Positions 31,764 through 41,113 of a stretch of 43,542 nt of DNA are shown piece by piece. The DNA comes from Planctomycetota bacterium. GTDB lineage: Bacteria > Planctomycetota > UBA11346. Position 1 is the first letter of the stretch, and every line of letters starts with the position of its first letter. Position numbers and translations under genes: made by a program. The notes under the pieces were generated by a model. It was given only the letters and a program-made list of their open reading frames with translations, searched no databases and was not told the DNA's origin. The DNA lies in the NCBI GenBank assembly GCA_003136555.1, contig PLEW01000244.1:34114-77655 (forward strand), read 5' to 3'.

Positions 31764-32735
31764 TCAGGCCTGCGCAACCGACTGGTCGATCACCATGCCG
31801 ATCGAGCGATGCTTGCGGTAGCGGCGCTCGAGCAGCTCCTCGATGTCCAGGGCCTTGAGCTCCACCAGGTTGCGTACCACGGCATCGCGCAGAAGGTGCG
31901 CCATCTGGACCGGCTGGCGATGCGCCCCCCCGGCCGGCTCCTCGATGATCTCATCGACGATGCCATGGCGCTTGAGCTCCTGCCCGGTCAGGCCCAGGCG
32001 CTGGGCCGCGAGATCCTTCTTGTTGCCATCCTTCCATAGGATGGCGGCGCAGCCTTCCGGGCTGATCACCGAGAAGTAGCTGTTCTCGAGCATCAGCATG
32101 CGGTCGCCGACGCCGATGCCGAGCGCACCGCCGGAGCCGCCTTCACCGATCACCACGATGATCACCGGAGTGCGCAGCAGCGCCATGTCACGGATGTTCT
32201 CGGCGATCGCGATCGACTGGCCGCGCTCCTCGGCATCGACGCCGGGGAAGGCGCCGGGGGTGTTGATCAGGCACAGCACGCCGAGTCCGAACTTCTCGGC
32301 CAGGCGCATCTTGCTCATCGCCTTGCGGTAGCCCTCGGGATGCGGCATGCCAAAATTGCAGCGCCGGCGCTCATGGACATCCTTTCCCTTCTGCTGGCCG
32401 ATGAGCATGCATTGGTGGCCACCGATGGTTCCCAGGCCGCAGATGATCGCCTCATCGTCGCCGAAGGCGCGATCGCCCGACAGGGGCACGAAATCCTCGA
32501 TGATCTGGTCGATGTAGTCGGAGGATTGCGGCCGCAGGGGATGGCGGGAGAGCTGCACCCGCTGCCACGGGGTCAGCGAGGAGAACATCCTGCGGGTCTC
32601 AGCCGACAGCTTCTCGCGCAGCGACTGGACCTCGCCGGACATGCTCAGCCCGGTGGTCTCGCTCAGGCGTTCGAGTTCGACGATCTTCGATTCGAGCTCG
32701 ACCAGCGGCTCAAGGAAGTCAAAGGGATTGCTCAC
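31764..32735 (-). CDS. accA: Acetyl-CoA carboxylase carboxyltransferase subunit alpha
   Basis: A 323-residue AccA, which with AccD transfers CO2 from carboxybiotin to acetyl-CoA to give malonyl-CoA, the first step of fatty-acid synthesis. Length matches E. coli (319). Seen: coiled N-terminus (FLEPLVELESKIVELERLSE), WQRVQLSRHPLRPQSSDYI, GDRAFGDDEAIICGLG, MPHPEGYRKA, LINTPGAFPGVDAEERGQ and GEGGSGGALGIGVGDRMLMLE, the oxyanion-hole loops of the family. Start is GTG 32735 with GGAGA upstream; MSNPFDFLEPLVELE matches the usual N-terminus. AccD, AccB and AccC are not in the window. The PII gene 15 bases downstream suggests a shared transcript and possible PII control of this enzyme, as is known for the biotin carboxyl carrier protein in some bacteria and plants. 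Confidence 0.96.
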   Translation of the reverse strand: MSNPFDFLEPLVELESKIVELERLSETTGLSMSGEVQSLREKLSAETRRMFSSLTPWQRVQLSRHPLRPQSSDYIDQIIEDFVPLSGDRAFGDDEAIICGLGTIGGHQCMLIGQQKGKDVHERRRCNFGMPHPEGYRKAMSKMRLAEKFGLGVLCLINTPGAFPGVDAEERGQSIAIAENIRDMALLRTPVIIVVIGEGGSGGALGIGVGDRMLMLENSYFSVISPEGCAAILWKDGNKKDLAAQRLGLTGQELKRHGIVDEIIEEPAGGAHRQPVQMAHLLRDAVVRNLVELKALDIEELLERRYRKHRSIGMVIDQSVAQA

Positions 32736-32845
32736 GATGTCTCCATGCGGTCCGGCGCCATCCTAGGCCTCCTCGCGGCGAAGGAAGCCATCACCCTGGG
32801 CAGCGTGCCGGTTGGCCTGCCCCATCCACCAGATAGCGTGCGGGC

Positions 32846-33478
32846 ATGCGCCATCATCGCGAAGTCGAGCTGAAATGGGCGCTGCGCGCCGACCAGTATG
32901 CCGAGCTGTGCAGCCGGCTCGACCATGAGCTCGGGCCCGCGCGCCTGCTCAGGCAGGACAACCGCTTCTTCGACAGCCCTGATCACTGCCTGCGCCAGCA
33001 CGGCCTCAACATCCGCCTCCGCCATGAGAACGGCCGCCTGCTGCTGACCTGCAAGCGCCGCCTGGCTGCCGCGGATGCCCATGGGCTGCACCAGCATGAC
33101 GAATGGGAGGAATGGCTGGATGCCGGGCTGTGGTCGCGGCTGGATGATCCCCAGGTCGAGCTGGCCCACGTGCTCCCGCTGCCAGCGCCGATCATCGCCT
33201 CCCTCGGCGAGGCGCCGCTGCAGGCGCAGGGCGGGTTCAGCAACCTGCGGCGCGAGCACGACGACCACCATCCCGGAGCCAGCGCCCTGCTGTGCCTCGA
33301 CCGCACGGTGTACCCCGGCAATCGCATCGACCATGAACTGGAGATCGAGACCGCTCAGCCGCAGGAGGCCGGCGACCGCTGGCGCGCCACCCTCACCGCC
33401 TGGGGCATGACGCCGGTGGCGCAGCCGCTCACCAAGTTCGCCCGCTTCCTGTCGGCGAGCAGCGCGCAGGCACCCTAG
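32846..33478 (+). CDS. CYTH-domain protein
   Basis: A 210-residue protein of the triphosphate tunnel metalloenzyme superfamily. The diagnostic ExExK is at the start (E6-V-E8-L-K10 in REVELKW), and the acidic/basic tunnel strands follow: LLRQDNRFFDSPD, NIRLRHENGRLLLTCKRR, QHDEWEEWL and RIDHELEIET. These fit the eight-strand tunnel in order. Bacterial CYTH members include inorganic triphosphatases, adenylate cyclases (class IV) and thiamine triphosphatases; sequence cannot decide. The protein ends shortly after the CYTH domain with no CHAD domain. ATG 32846 is directly ahead of the ExExK motif. It overlaps the 3' end of the convergent kinase gene by four bases (shared CTAG). Confidence 0.85.
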   Translation: MRHHREVELKWALRADQYAELCSRLDHELGPARLLRQDNRFFDSPDHCLRQHGLNIRLRHENGRLLLTCKRRLAAADAHGLHQHDEWEEWLDAGLWSRLDDPQVELAHVLPLPAPIIASLGEAPLQAQGGFSNLRREHDDHHPGASALLCLDRTVYPGNRIDHELEIETAQPQEAGDRWRATLTAWGMTPVAQPLTKFARFLSASSAQAP

Positions 33479-36400
33479 GGCGGCAGCGGTGGGAGCGAGA
33501 TCGCGGAGATGGCTCCCGCGCGGTCGGCGAAGATCAGCAGCCCATGAACCTCGAGCGGCGCACCAAGCAGCGGCGAGGCGCTGGCGAAGCGTCGCTGCAG
33601 CGCCCCGGTCGAGCGCGCGTAGACGTAGATGGCACCCTGTTCATCGGCGATCAGCGCATGCTCCCCGGCCAAGCCCATGAAGCTGATGGCGGCGCTGTCC
33701 GCCGGCAGGTTCTGCGACCACACCAGTTCGGCATGGCCATCCTTCCAGCCCAGCAGGCGCATGCTGCGGTCGCTGCGTGCGACCAGCAGCTGGCTATCGG
33801 CGGCGACCACCTGCCGGCCATCGGCCTGATCGAGCTGCGCATCATGGAATATCTCCAGGCGATCGCCGGCTGCGCCCGCCGGGCGCATGAGCTCGATGCC
33901 GGAGGCGACGGGGATGGCGATGATGCCCCCCTGATCGATGAGCATCCCGGGGCCGGAGCGCTTGGCCGACAGCACGACGCTGCTGACCAGGTGGCCGTCC
34001 GTCTCGTCGATCGCCTGCACCCGTTGGTCATCGAGCACCACCACCTTGTCGTCATGGAACCACAGCTGCGGTTCGAGCTGCCCGACCAGGCCGGTCACCT
34101 TCCACAGCTCGTGCTCGCTGGTACGGGCCGTGAGCTTGGCGCCGCTGCTTTCGGCCTCGACCACGAAGATGGCATGCCGGCCTGCCTCGAAGGTCAGCTC
34201 GTGCTCGCTGACGGCGGTGATCGCACCATGGCCGCGGTACAGGGTGTCGATGACCGCCAAGCCGCTGGTGCCCGGATTCCCGAGCAGCATCGCCAAGCCG
34301 TCGGTGGTGCCGACGATCACCCCCTGCTGGGTGGGCGTCCATACGGTGGTAAACTGGGCCGGGGCATTGTCGCCCTGGGGCGTGGCCAGGAGCTGATTGC
34401 GGCCGAGGGTGGACGCCACCGTGCCATCGCTCAGATGCAGGGTGGCGATGCCTTCGTTGTGGCGCACCAGCAGGAGGTGCTCATCGATGTCCCGCAGGCG
34501 TATCCAAGCCAGGGAGGTGCCGATCTGCCGCTGCCAGCGCACTTCCGGATGGAGCACGACCTGGACATGCTGCTCCTGCTCATCGGCGATTGCCGCCAGG
34601 TGCAGCACCTCCTGGCGATAGCCGGGGACAGCGATTTCGATGGTCAGATCGCTGGTGGCGAAGCGGCAGAAGCGCCGTTCGCCAGCCGCCAGCTGCACCG
34701 CACCGGCGACAAAGCCACCGCTTGCGATCGGAGTGGCGAAGCTGGTGGTGATGCGCGCATCGGGGATCTTCCGCCCGCAATCGCCATCGATGATCTCCAG
34801 GCGACCCGGCAGCATGACCGGCAGCTCCTGGCCGCTGCGTCCATGCGCCTGGCGAAACTGGGCGATCAGCTCCTGGACGCGACCCTGCTGCCCGGCGGTC
34901 CAGGCGCTGCGGATGGCGGCGAGGTCCTTCTCGCTCGCCTGGATCTCGCGTTGCGCCTCGGCGCATACCTCATGCGCGCGCTCCGCCGAGGGTCCCGCCT
35001 GGGCTGCCAGGAGGGTGGCCTGCTTGGCGACCGCCGGCCACGGCGTGCCCGGGTCCTTGGCGGCCTTCTCGAGCGCCGTAAGCCTGGGATCTACCGGAGC
35101 CGGCATTGGCGCCGGAGCCTGCCTCGGCACCGGTACGGCAATGGGTGCAGCCACTGGCACCGGCGCCTGGGAGGCGACGGGGGACGGGGCGGTTGGGGTG
35201 GCTAGCGGCACGCCCACGCTGGAAGTGCGGCTGGGGGTCGGCGCCTGAGCGCTGCGGGGCGGGATGGCGGTCGATGGCAGATTCAGCTGCCGGCGCAGGC
35301 TCTCGGCCTCACGGCGCGCCTTGACCACCGCAGCGACCTGGTAGGGCTGCTGGAACAGCATCGAGTACCAGGTGTACGGCTGGCCGTAGGCATCGATGAA
35401 ATGCTCCAGCTCGCGCAGCCGTGCGTCTGGCACGATGATAGATTCGATTGGCGCGAGCTCGCGCTCGGCGAACTGGTTGTGCAGCACCGGCACCCCCTGC
35501 CAGGCGCTCAGGCCGGCCACCACCACCACCGCGAACAGCAGCGTCACGGTACGCAATGTGCGCCTGCGACCGCTGTACTGCCGGGCACGCAGGGCGCGGG
35601 CCTGGAGCTCCTGGCTCTCGCGCATGTTCGGGCTGAGCGCCGCCGCGCGCTGCCAGATCACCGCCGCCTCCTCGTGCTGGCCCGAAGCGGCGAGGCGGTT
35701 GGCAGAGGCCGCCATGGACTCGGCCTCCTCCTGGAGATTGCGGTTGCGCGCTTCGGCGAGCTTGACCCTGAGGTCGCGCAGGCCCGAGCCGCTGCCGCCG
35801 GGGGCCACCGGCGGCGGCGTCATGGGGGCGGGCTGGGCATGGGTCACCGACGACGCTGGCCGTTTGACCGTGGGCTGCTCGACCGGCTTGAGCCAATCCG
35901 GCACCTCGGTCGGCAATGGCGCAGGCGGCAGGGGTGCGCGGGCAGCAGGCATGGCCGGCAGCACCGGTCGCGCGGCGGCCGGCAGCGCCGTGCCGCGACC
36001 GTTCGCATCGACGGACTGGTCATCGCGCTGGCCCTTGCTGGTCATGCGCGCGTGCTCAACCGCCTCGAGGTCGGACATGGCGCGGAATGGGCCTCGCGAC
36101 TTGCGCAGGACATTGGTCGTCCCGGCGATCTCGACCTCGAGCTCCTCGACCAGTTCGACCAGCTCGCGCAGCGAGGCGAAGCGATCGGCCGGGGCCTTGG
36201 CGATCATGCGCTGGACCAGCGAATCGACCCGCGGGTGGATGTTGGGATTGAAGGAGCTCAGCTTGGGAACCGGATCGTTCTTGTGCTTGAGCATGATCGC
36301 GAACGGGGTGTCGGCATCGAAAGGCAGGCTGCCGGTCAGGGCGAGGAAGGCGGTGCAGCCGAGATTGTAGATATCGGAGCGGAAATCGACATCGATGCCA

Positions 36401-37875
36401 TCGCACTGCTCGGGGCTCATGAAGGCTGGGGTGCCGACCCTGACCCCGACATTGGTGACATCGCGCTCCGCCCCGTGCCCCTTGGCCAAGCCGAAATCGG
36501 AGACCTTGCAGATGCCTTCCGCCGTGAGCATGAGATTGTCCGGCTTGATGTCGCGATGGATCACGCCCTTCTGGGCCGCCATCTCCAGGCCGAGCGCCGC
36601 CTGCCGCACGATGTCGAGCACCTCCACCTGGCCCATGCTGAACTGCTCATGCAGGATCTCGCCGAGGTCCTTGCCCTCGACGAATTCGATGATCATGAAG
36701 TAGACGCCCAGCTGCGGCTCTTCGCCGAAATCGTAAATGTGCAGGATGTTCGGGTGGTTGATCTTGGCCAGGCTCTTGGCTTCGCGTTCGAAGCGCGAGA
36801 TGAAGTTGCGGTTGCGCGCCAGTTCAGGCGGCAGCACCTTGACTGCGACGCTGCGATCCAGGCTCAGCTGGCGGGCGTGGTAGACCGATCCCATGCCACC
36901 CTCGCCGATCTTGCGGTCGATGAGGCAGCCGCGCAGCGCTCGGCCGATGAGCGGATCATCGCTGGCCTGGCGCGGTCCTCCCGAAACCACATGCCCCTTG
37001 GCGATGTTGAACGACGTATGGCATTGCGGGCAGACCTGCTGATCGTTCTCGAGCTTGGTGCTCAGGAAGCCGTGGCCGCATACCGGGCAGGTGATCTGCC
37101 GGCTGACCAGTTGCTCGGCAGGCGTCGGGGCGGGGAGATCGGCAACGGTGTGCTGCCGGGCGCGCTGCTGCTGCGCATCACGTTCCATGCGATCGAAGAG
37201 ATCCGGGTCAAAGGGGTCGCCTGAAATCGGGCTGGCCACACCGACCTTCGCCGCCGCTTCCTGGACGCTGCTGGATGCGGGCGAGACCCCCTGCCTGGGC
37301 GAGGCCGGGCGTACCGCCGGGACAGGCGCTGCCAGGCCCGCCAGCGGACCGTCCCTGCGCGAGGTCAGCGCCTTGGTGCGCTGGCGCAGCTCGGAGGTCT
37401 CATCCGGAGGGTACTCGTTGGAATCATGCCGCACCCGAACCGGCAGTACGGGGATATTTGCCGCCGGCTCGCTCTGGCTCGCAACCGCTGCTGGCGCGAC
37501 CGGCGGCAGGAGCATCGCTGGCGGCGGGGGCGGCGAGGACATGTGCGGTGCTGCAGGCACGTTCTGCGCACTGGGTGCTTCCGCCACCGGAGGTGCTGTT
37601 GGTGCCATGGCCACGGGCACCGGTGTAATGATCGGGGGGGGCGGCGGAATTGGTGCCAACAGCGGCAGGTCGACGGCGACCGCGGCAGGAGGCAACGCCG
37701 GAATCGCGATGGGAGGAAGGGCCGGCGCCTCGGGGGCGGGCGCAGGTACGGGCGCAGCGTCCTCACGCGTCGACGGCAGCCAGCGATGGTTGCAGCGCCG
37801 GCAGCTCATCCAACCCGATGGCAGGGGAGGCCCAGCATTCGGCTCGCGACAGCGTGGACAGAACAGGGAGGTCAT
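33475..37875 (-). CDS. Large zinc-ribbon Ser/Thr kinase with C-terminal propeller-like region
   Basis: A 1466-residue kinase. The N-terminus has a zinc ribbon (C6, C9, C25, C28), then 200 residues rich in Pro/Ala, then a second zinc ribbon (CPVCGHGF...CPQCH, about 262-286). The kinase domain (about 315-590) has IGEGGMGSVY, VAVKVL, HRDIKPDN (about 437), SDFGLAK and GTPAFMSPEQ; all key residues are present. A TM helix (about 767-785, VTLLFAVVVVAGLSAW) follows a helical TPR-like stretch. Beyond the membrane there is a second Pro-rich linker, then from about 1110 to the end repeats of 'WD/PQQ'-like strands (LLLVRHNEGIATLHLSDG...) predicted as a beta-propeller. It follows the other zinc-ribbon kinase by 11 bases. 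ATG 37875 keeps the first zinc pair. The target is unknown; the propeller is an inference. Confidence 0.85.
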   Translation of the reverse strand: MTSLFCPRCREPNAGPPLPSGWMSCRRCNHRWLPSTREDAAPVPAPAPEAPALPPIAIPALPPAAVAVDLPLLAPIPPPPPIITPVPVAMAPTAPPVAEAPSAQNVPAAPHMSSPPPPPAMLLPPVAPAAVASQSEPAANIPVLPVRVRHDSNEYPPDETSELRQRTKALTSRRDGPLAGLAAPVPAVRPASPRQGVSPASSSVQEAAAKVGVASPISGDPFDPDLFDRMERDAQQQRARQHTVADLPAPTPAEQLVSRQITCPVCGHGFLSTKLENDQQVCPQCHTSFNIAKGHVVSGGPRQASDDPLIGRALRGCLIDRKIGEGGMGSVYHARQLSLDRSVAVKVLPPELARNRNFISRFEREAKSLAKINHPNILHIYDFGEEPQLGVYFMIIEFVEGKDLGEILHEQFSMGQVEVLDIVRQAALGLEMAAQKGVIHRDIKPDNLMLTAEGICKVSDFGLAKGHGAERDVTNVGVRVGTPAFMSPEQCDGIDVDFRSDIYNLGCTAFLALTGSLPFDADTPFAIMLKHKNDPVPKLSSFNPNIHPRVDSLVQRMIAKAPADRFASLRELVELVEELEVEIAGTTNVLRKSRGPFRAMSDLEAVEHARMTSKGQRDDQSVDANGRGTALPAAARPVLPAMPAARAPLPPAPLPTEVPDWLKPVEQPTVKRPASSVTHAQPAPMTPPPVAPGGSGSGLRDLRVKLAEARNRNLQEEAESMAASANRLAASGQHEEAAVIWQRAAALSPNMRESQELQARALRARQYSGRRRTLRTVTLLFAVVVVAGLSAWQGVPVLHNQFAERELAPIESIIVPDARLRELEHFIDAYGQPYTWYSMLFQQPYQVAAVVKARREAESLRRQLNLPSTAIPPRSAQAPTPSRTSSVGVPLATPTAPSPVASQAPVPVAAPIAVPVPRQAPAPMPAPVDPRLTALEKAAKDPGTPWPAVAKQATLLAAQAGPSAERAHEVCAEAQREIQASEKDLAAIRSAWTAGQQGRVQELIAQFRQAHGRSGQELPVMLPGRLEIIDGDCGRKIPDARITTSFATPIASGGFVAGAVQLAAGERRFCRFATSDLTIEIAVPGYRQEVLHLAAIADEQEQHVQVVLHPEVRWQRQIGTSLAWIRLRDIDEHLLLVRHNEGIATLHLSDGTVASTLGRNQLLATPQGDNAPAQFTTVWTPTQQGVIVGTTDGLAMLLGNPGTSGLAVIDTLYRGHGAITAVSEHELTFEAGRHAIFVVEAESSGAKLTARTSEHELWKVTGLVGQLEPQLWFHDDKVVVLDDQRVQAIDETDGHLVSSVVLSAKRSGPGMLIDQGGIIAIPVASGIELMRPAGAAGDRLEIFHDAQLDQADGRQVVAADSQLLVARSDRSMRLLGWKDGHAELVWSQNLPADSAAISFMGLAGEHALIADEQGAIYVYARSTGALQRRFASASPLLGAPLEVHGLLIFADRAGAISAISLPPLPP

Positions 37876-37886
37876 GGCCGGACCAA

Positions 37887-39923
37887 TCAGCTCTCTGACA
37901 TGCTGGTCGCTGAACTGAGCGACGCCGTCTTGGCTGGCGCTCCAGACAGCAGGTAGACCTTGGCCAGCACGCCACCGAGGATGACCGCGGCGATCAGCGC
38001 AGCGATGAGGATGATGCGCATCTGCTGCCGCCGCCGCAGCTTGGCGCGCAGACCAGTGATCTCGAGCAGCAGGCGGCTCTCGGCCCCGGTACTCGAGGCG
38101 GCGGTGTCGCGCACATCGCGCAGACCGCGCTCCAGGAGATCGATGCCGGCCTTGATATCCCCGCGCTCGAGCAGGTCCTTGCTGCGGTTCTGCAGCGCAT
38201 CGACCTGCTGCACCTGTTCAAGCGTGCGCGCTTCGCGCTCCTTGCTGCGCAGGATGGCGCGAGCGCGCTTGTCGGTCTCTCGATCCGCCAGGCGCTTGTA
38301 CATCTCGGCCGAGACGCGGAAATTGCCGGAGGCGAACAGCCGCTGCGCCTCGCCCTCCTGATCCTTGATCGACTGCTGGTCGCGAGCCGGCTCGCGCAGT
38401 TCATGGCCGCAGCGCGCACAGGCCGTCTGACCAGCGCGGTTGAGCAGGCCGCAGCGGGAGCAATTCAGCGATTCGACTGGAGCGCGCGAGGAGGACCGGC
38501 GTTCGGTCGTCGGTCGCTGCTGCCGATCGTTGTTCAGGCGTTCGCTGCCATGCTTATTCGAGTTGTCGCCGTCCTGGCCATGCGAATCGGTGCCCGGACG
38601 GCTCTTGCTCTTGCCAGCCTGCTCGTTCGCTGAGGTGCGTGCCGAATCGCGCGACGGCAGCATCGGCGGCATCGGTACCGCAAGCCCGGCCACCGGCAGG
38701 GCCGGCGGGATGACGACCTGTGGTGGACCCGCTGGCGGGATGGGCATGCTGGGGAGGGCAGGGATGAGCGGCGAGGACTTGCGCGAGGACATCGGCAAGT
38801 CGTTGGAGCGCACTCCGGAATCCTTGCTGGCGGCCCCCCCTCCCTGGACGCCCAGGCCCACGCCCAGCTCCACCCATGCCTGGCGGCACGCCTCGGCATC
38901 GCGGAAGCGATCATTGGCGTTCTTCGCCAGCATCTGCATGACCAGGTCGGATAACTCGCGTGGCACCGCGGGATTGAGCTTGGCCGGTGGTGGCGGCTGG
39001 TATTCCCTCTGCTTGGTCATGATCTCGAAGGAGGACTGGCCGGTGAAGGGCTTCTCCCCGGTCAGGGCCAGATAGGCGGTAACCCCGAGCGAATAGATGT
39101 CCGAGCGTCCATCGAGCTTGCGCCCCATGCATTGTTCGGGTGACATGTACGCCGGGGTGCCCATGGCCATGCCGACGGTGGTCAGATCCGTGCTGTCATT
39201 GCGGGTGACATCCTTCGCTAGGCCGAAGTCGGCTATCTTGGCCACCCCGTCCTTGGTGATGAGGATGTTGTCCGGCTTGATGTCACGATGGACGATGCCC
39301 TGCAATCCGACATGCGCCAGTCCTGCCAGGCATTGCACCAGGATCGGCACGATCTCCTCGGGGGACAGCATGAGCTGGTCGGCGATGCGCTTCGAGAGGC
39401 TCGAGCCCTCGATGTACTCGACCACCATGTACCACATGCCGTCGGTCTGCCCGAAATCGTAGACCGCCATGATGTTGGGGTGGTTGATGCGGGCGATTGA
39501 CTTGGCCTCGCGCTCGAAGCGTTTGATGAACTCCTCGTTGTCGCACAGGGCCTTGTTGAGGATCTTGACCGCCACTACGCGGTCCAGGCTGACCTGGCGG
39601 CCCTTATAGACCAGACCCATGCCACCCTGGCCGACCTTCTGCACCAGTTCGTAGCCGCCGAACTGGCGGCCGAGATAGGGATCCTTGCCCAGCGCTTGCG
39701 TCGCTGATGGATCGGCGGCGGCGATTTTGACGTCAGGGAGCTCCTGCAACGGCTGACGGTCGCTGTCATTGGCCGCATCGCCATCATCCAGCTGGAAATC
39801 GGGCGAACTGGTCATGCGCGTCATGTTGGTCGGGGCTTCACCCGCGGGATTGCCACGCATGCCCGGAAGATCGGGCAGGCTGGGTAGATCCCGCGGCGCT
39901 TTACTGTCGTCGGCGATCGCCAT
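37887..39923 (-). CDS. Zinc-ribbon Ser/Thr protein kinase
   Basis: A 678-residue kinase. A 90-residue variable N-terminus precedes a complete Hanks-type domain (about 91-350): VGQGGMGLVY (97-106), Lys120 in VAVKIL, HRDIKPDN (212-219), DFG (232-234) and GTPAYMSPEQ. Then a Pro-rich stretch (390-430), a hydrophilic region rich in Ser/Arg/Gln, a zinc ribbon LNCSRCGLLNRAGQTACARC near 487-505, helical repeats (ASGNFRVSAEMYKRLADRE), and a TM segment about 643-664 (ILIAALIAAVILGGVLA) close to the C-terminus. So most of the protein, including the kinase, is cytoplasmic. It is transcribed ahead of the larger kinase, with 11 bases between. A fair promoter lies upstream (39947-39975). A GGTC-N7-GACC repeat spans the next gene's start. 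Confidence 0.88.
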   Translation of the reverse strand: MAIADDSKAPRDLPSLPDLPGMRGNPAGEAPTNMTRMTSSPDFQLDDGDAANDSDRQPLQELPDVKIAAADPSATQALGKDPYLGRQFGGYELVQKVGQGGMGLVYKGRQVSLDRVVAVKILNKALCDNEEFIKRFEREAKSIARINHPNIMAVYDFGQTDGMWYMVVEYIEGSSLSKRIADQLMLSPEEIVPILVQCLAGLAHVGLQGIVHRDIKPDNILITKDGVAKIADFGLAKDVTRNDSTDLTTVGMAMGTPAYMSPEQCMGRKLDGRSDIYSLGVTAYLALTGEKPFTGQSSFEIMTKQREYQPPPPAKLNPAVPRELSDLVMQMLAKNANDRFRDAEACRQAWVELGVGLGVQGGGAASKDSGVRSNDLPMSSRKSSPLIPALPSMPIPPAGPPQVVIPPALPVAGLAVPMPPMLPSRDSARTSANEQAGKSKSRPGTDSHGQDGDNSNKHGSERLNNDRQQRPTTERRSSSRAPVESLNCSRCGLLNRAGQTACARCGHELREPARDQQSIKDQEGEAQRLFASGNFRVSAEMYKRLADRETDKRARAILRSKEREARTLEQVQQVDALQNRSKDLLERGDIKAGIDLLERGLRDVRDTAASSTGAESRLLLEITGLRAKLRRRQQMRIILIAALIAAVILGGVLAKVYLLSGAPAKTASLSSATSMSES

Positions 39924-39946
39924 GTCGGTGCGGGGTTCCTGCCCGA

Positions 39947-39975
39947 AGTGTAGACCTGCCTAGTCGCTAAAACAA
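39947..39975 (-). promoter_or_regulatory. Sigma70-type promoter candidate for the kinase pair
   Basis: On the minus strand TTGTTT (39975-39970) and TACACT (39952-39947) with exact 17-base spacing; matches are 3/6 and 4/6. Transcription would begin near 39940, 17 bases ahead of the kinase ATG. The short AT-rich patch around it (ctaaaacaag) stands out from the GC-rich background. Confidence 0.45.
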
Positions 39976-40055
39976 GCGTCGGAGAAGATACTTACGGCCA
40001 GCGTGACACCTTGCATCACACCGCTCGCCATCCTGGGCCCCTGACCCCTGTGTTT

Positions 40056-41015
40056 CTAGTGATTCTGCAGATAGTGCTCGGCCTCGAGCGCCGCCATGCA
40101 GCCCATCCCGGCCGCCGTCACCGCCTGGCGGTAGCGGTGGTCCCGCACATCGCCGGCGGCAAACAGGCCCGGGATGTTGGTGTGGCAGCCTTCAGTGACG
40201 ACCAGATAGCCATTCTCGTCCATGATCAGCCCGGTGCCCTTGAGGAAGGCGGTGTTGGGGGTGTGCCCGATGGCCATAAACACCCCCTTGACATCGAGCT
40301 TGGATGGTACGCCGGTGCGGGTGTCCACCAGCGTGACGGCCTCCAGCCGGTGCTTGCCATCGACGTGGTAGCCGCCCAGGGTGCTGTGCCAGACCGGGGA
40401 GATCTTGGGGTTCTTGAGCGCCCGTTCGGCCATGATCTTGGAGGCCCGCAGCTCGCCGCGCCGGTGCACCAGATAGACCTTGCTGGCGAATTTGGTGAGG
40501 AAGTTCGCCTCCTCGCACGCGGTATCACCCCCGCCCACCACTGCCACCGGCACCTGCTTGTAGAAGGCGCCGTCGCAGGTCGCGCAGGCGGTCAGCCCAT
40601 GCTTGCGGTTGGGGCCGTCGGTGAGGAATTCAGCCTCCTCGGGCAGGCCCAGGTAGCGCGCGCTCGCGCCAGTGGCGATGATGACCGCGGTGAAGAGCTC
40701 GGATTGGTCGGTCCCCTGGAAGAGATCGCTCCAGGTGAGGCGGAACCCGCCATCCTCGCGCTCGATGCGGGTGACCTCGCAGCCCTGCTTGAGCACTGTG
40801 CCGAAACGTGACGCCTGCTGCTCGAAGCGCGTCATCAGCTCCGGCCCCATGATGCCCTCGGGGAAGCCGGGATAGTTCTCCACCTCGGTGGTGGTGGTCA
40901 GCTGACCACCCGCCTGCCGGCCGGTGAACAGGTGGGGGGCGATGTTGGCTCGGGCAGCGTAGATGGCGGCGGTGTAACCGGCCGGGCCGGAGCCGATGAT
41001 GGCGAGATTCTGCAT
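40056..41015 (-). CDS. trxB: Thioredoxin-disulfide reductase
   Basis: A 319-residue low-molecular-weight thioredoxin reductase, which passes electrons from NADPH via FAD to thioredoxin. FAD site GSGPAGYTAAIYAARAN (8-24), LTTTTEVENYPGFPEGI (39-55), the redox-active CATC (C144, C147, followed by DG), the NADPH site VVGGGDTACEEANFL, and the C-terminal FAD motif GLFAAGDVRDHRYRQAVTAAG (landmark AAGDVRD) all match E. coli TrxB (321 residues). ATG 41015 follows AGGA at a spacing of six to seven bases. It stands between the kinase pair and the lipoate-ligase gene on the same strand; about 98 bases separate it from the latter. No thioredoxin gene is nearby. Confidence 0.96.
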   Translation of the reverse strand: MQNLAIIGSGPAGYTAAIYAARANIAPHLFTGRQAGGQLTTTTEVENYPGFPEGIMGPELMTRFEQQASRFGTVLKQGCEVTRIEREDGGFRLTWSDLFQGTDQSELFTAVIIATGASARYLGLPEEAEFLTDGPNRKHGLTACATCDGAFYKQVPVAVVGGGDTACEEANFLTKFASKVYLVHRRGELRASKIMAERALKNPKISPVWHSTLGGYHVDGKHRLEAVTLVDTRTGVPSKLDVKGVFMAIGHTPNTAFLKGTGLIMDENGYLVVTEGCHTNIPGLFAAGDVRDHRYRQAVTAAGMGCMAALEAEHYLQNH

Positions 41016-41113
41016 GGCTGATCCTGCTGGTGGGAAGTCAGCAGCACAACCGCGGGGATGAATAGGTCAAGCAGCGTCGCACCCGCACCTTCGACCGTCA
41101 GGTCACCTGCGAT

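Noticed and set aside
35401-37224. A 607-codon plus-strand frame opposite the large kinase
   Set aside because: Shadow of the kinase gene; no motif, and the kinase domain on the other strand is intact.
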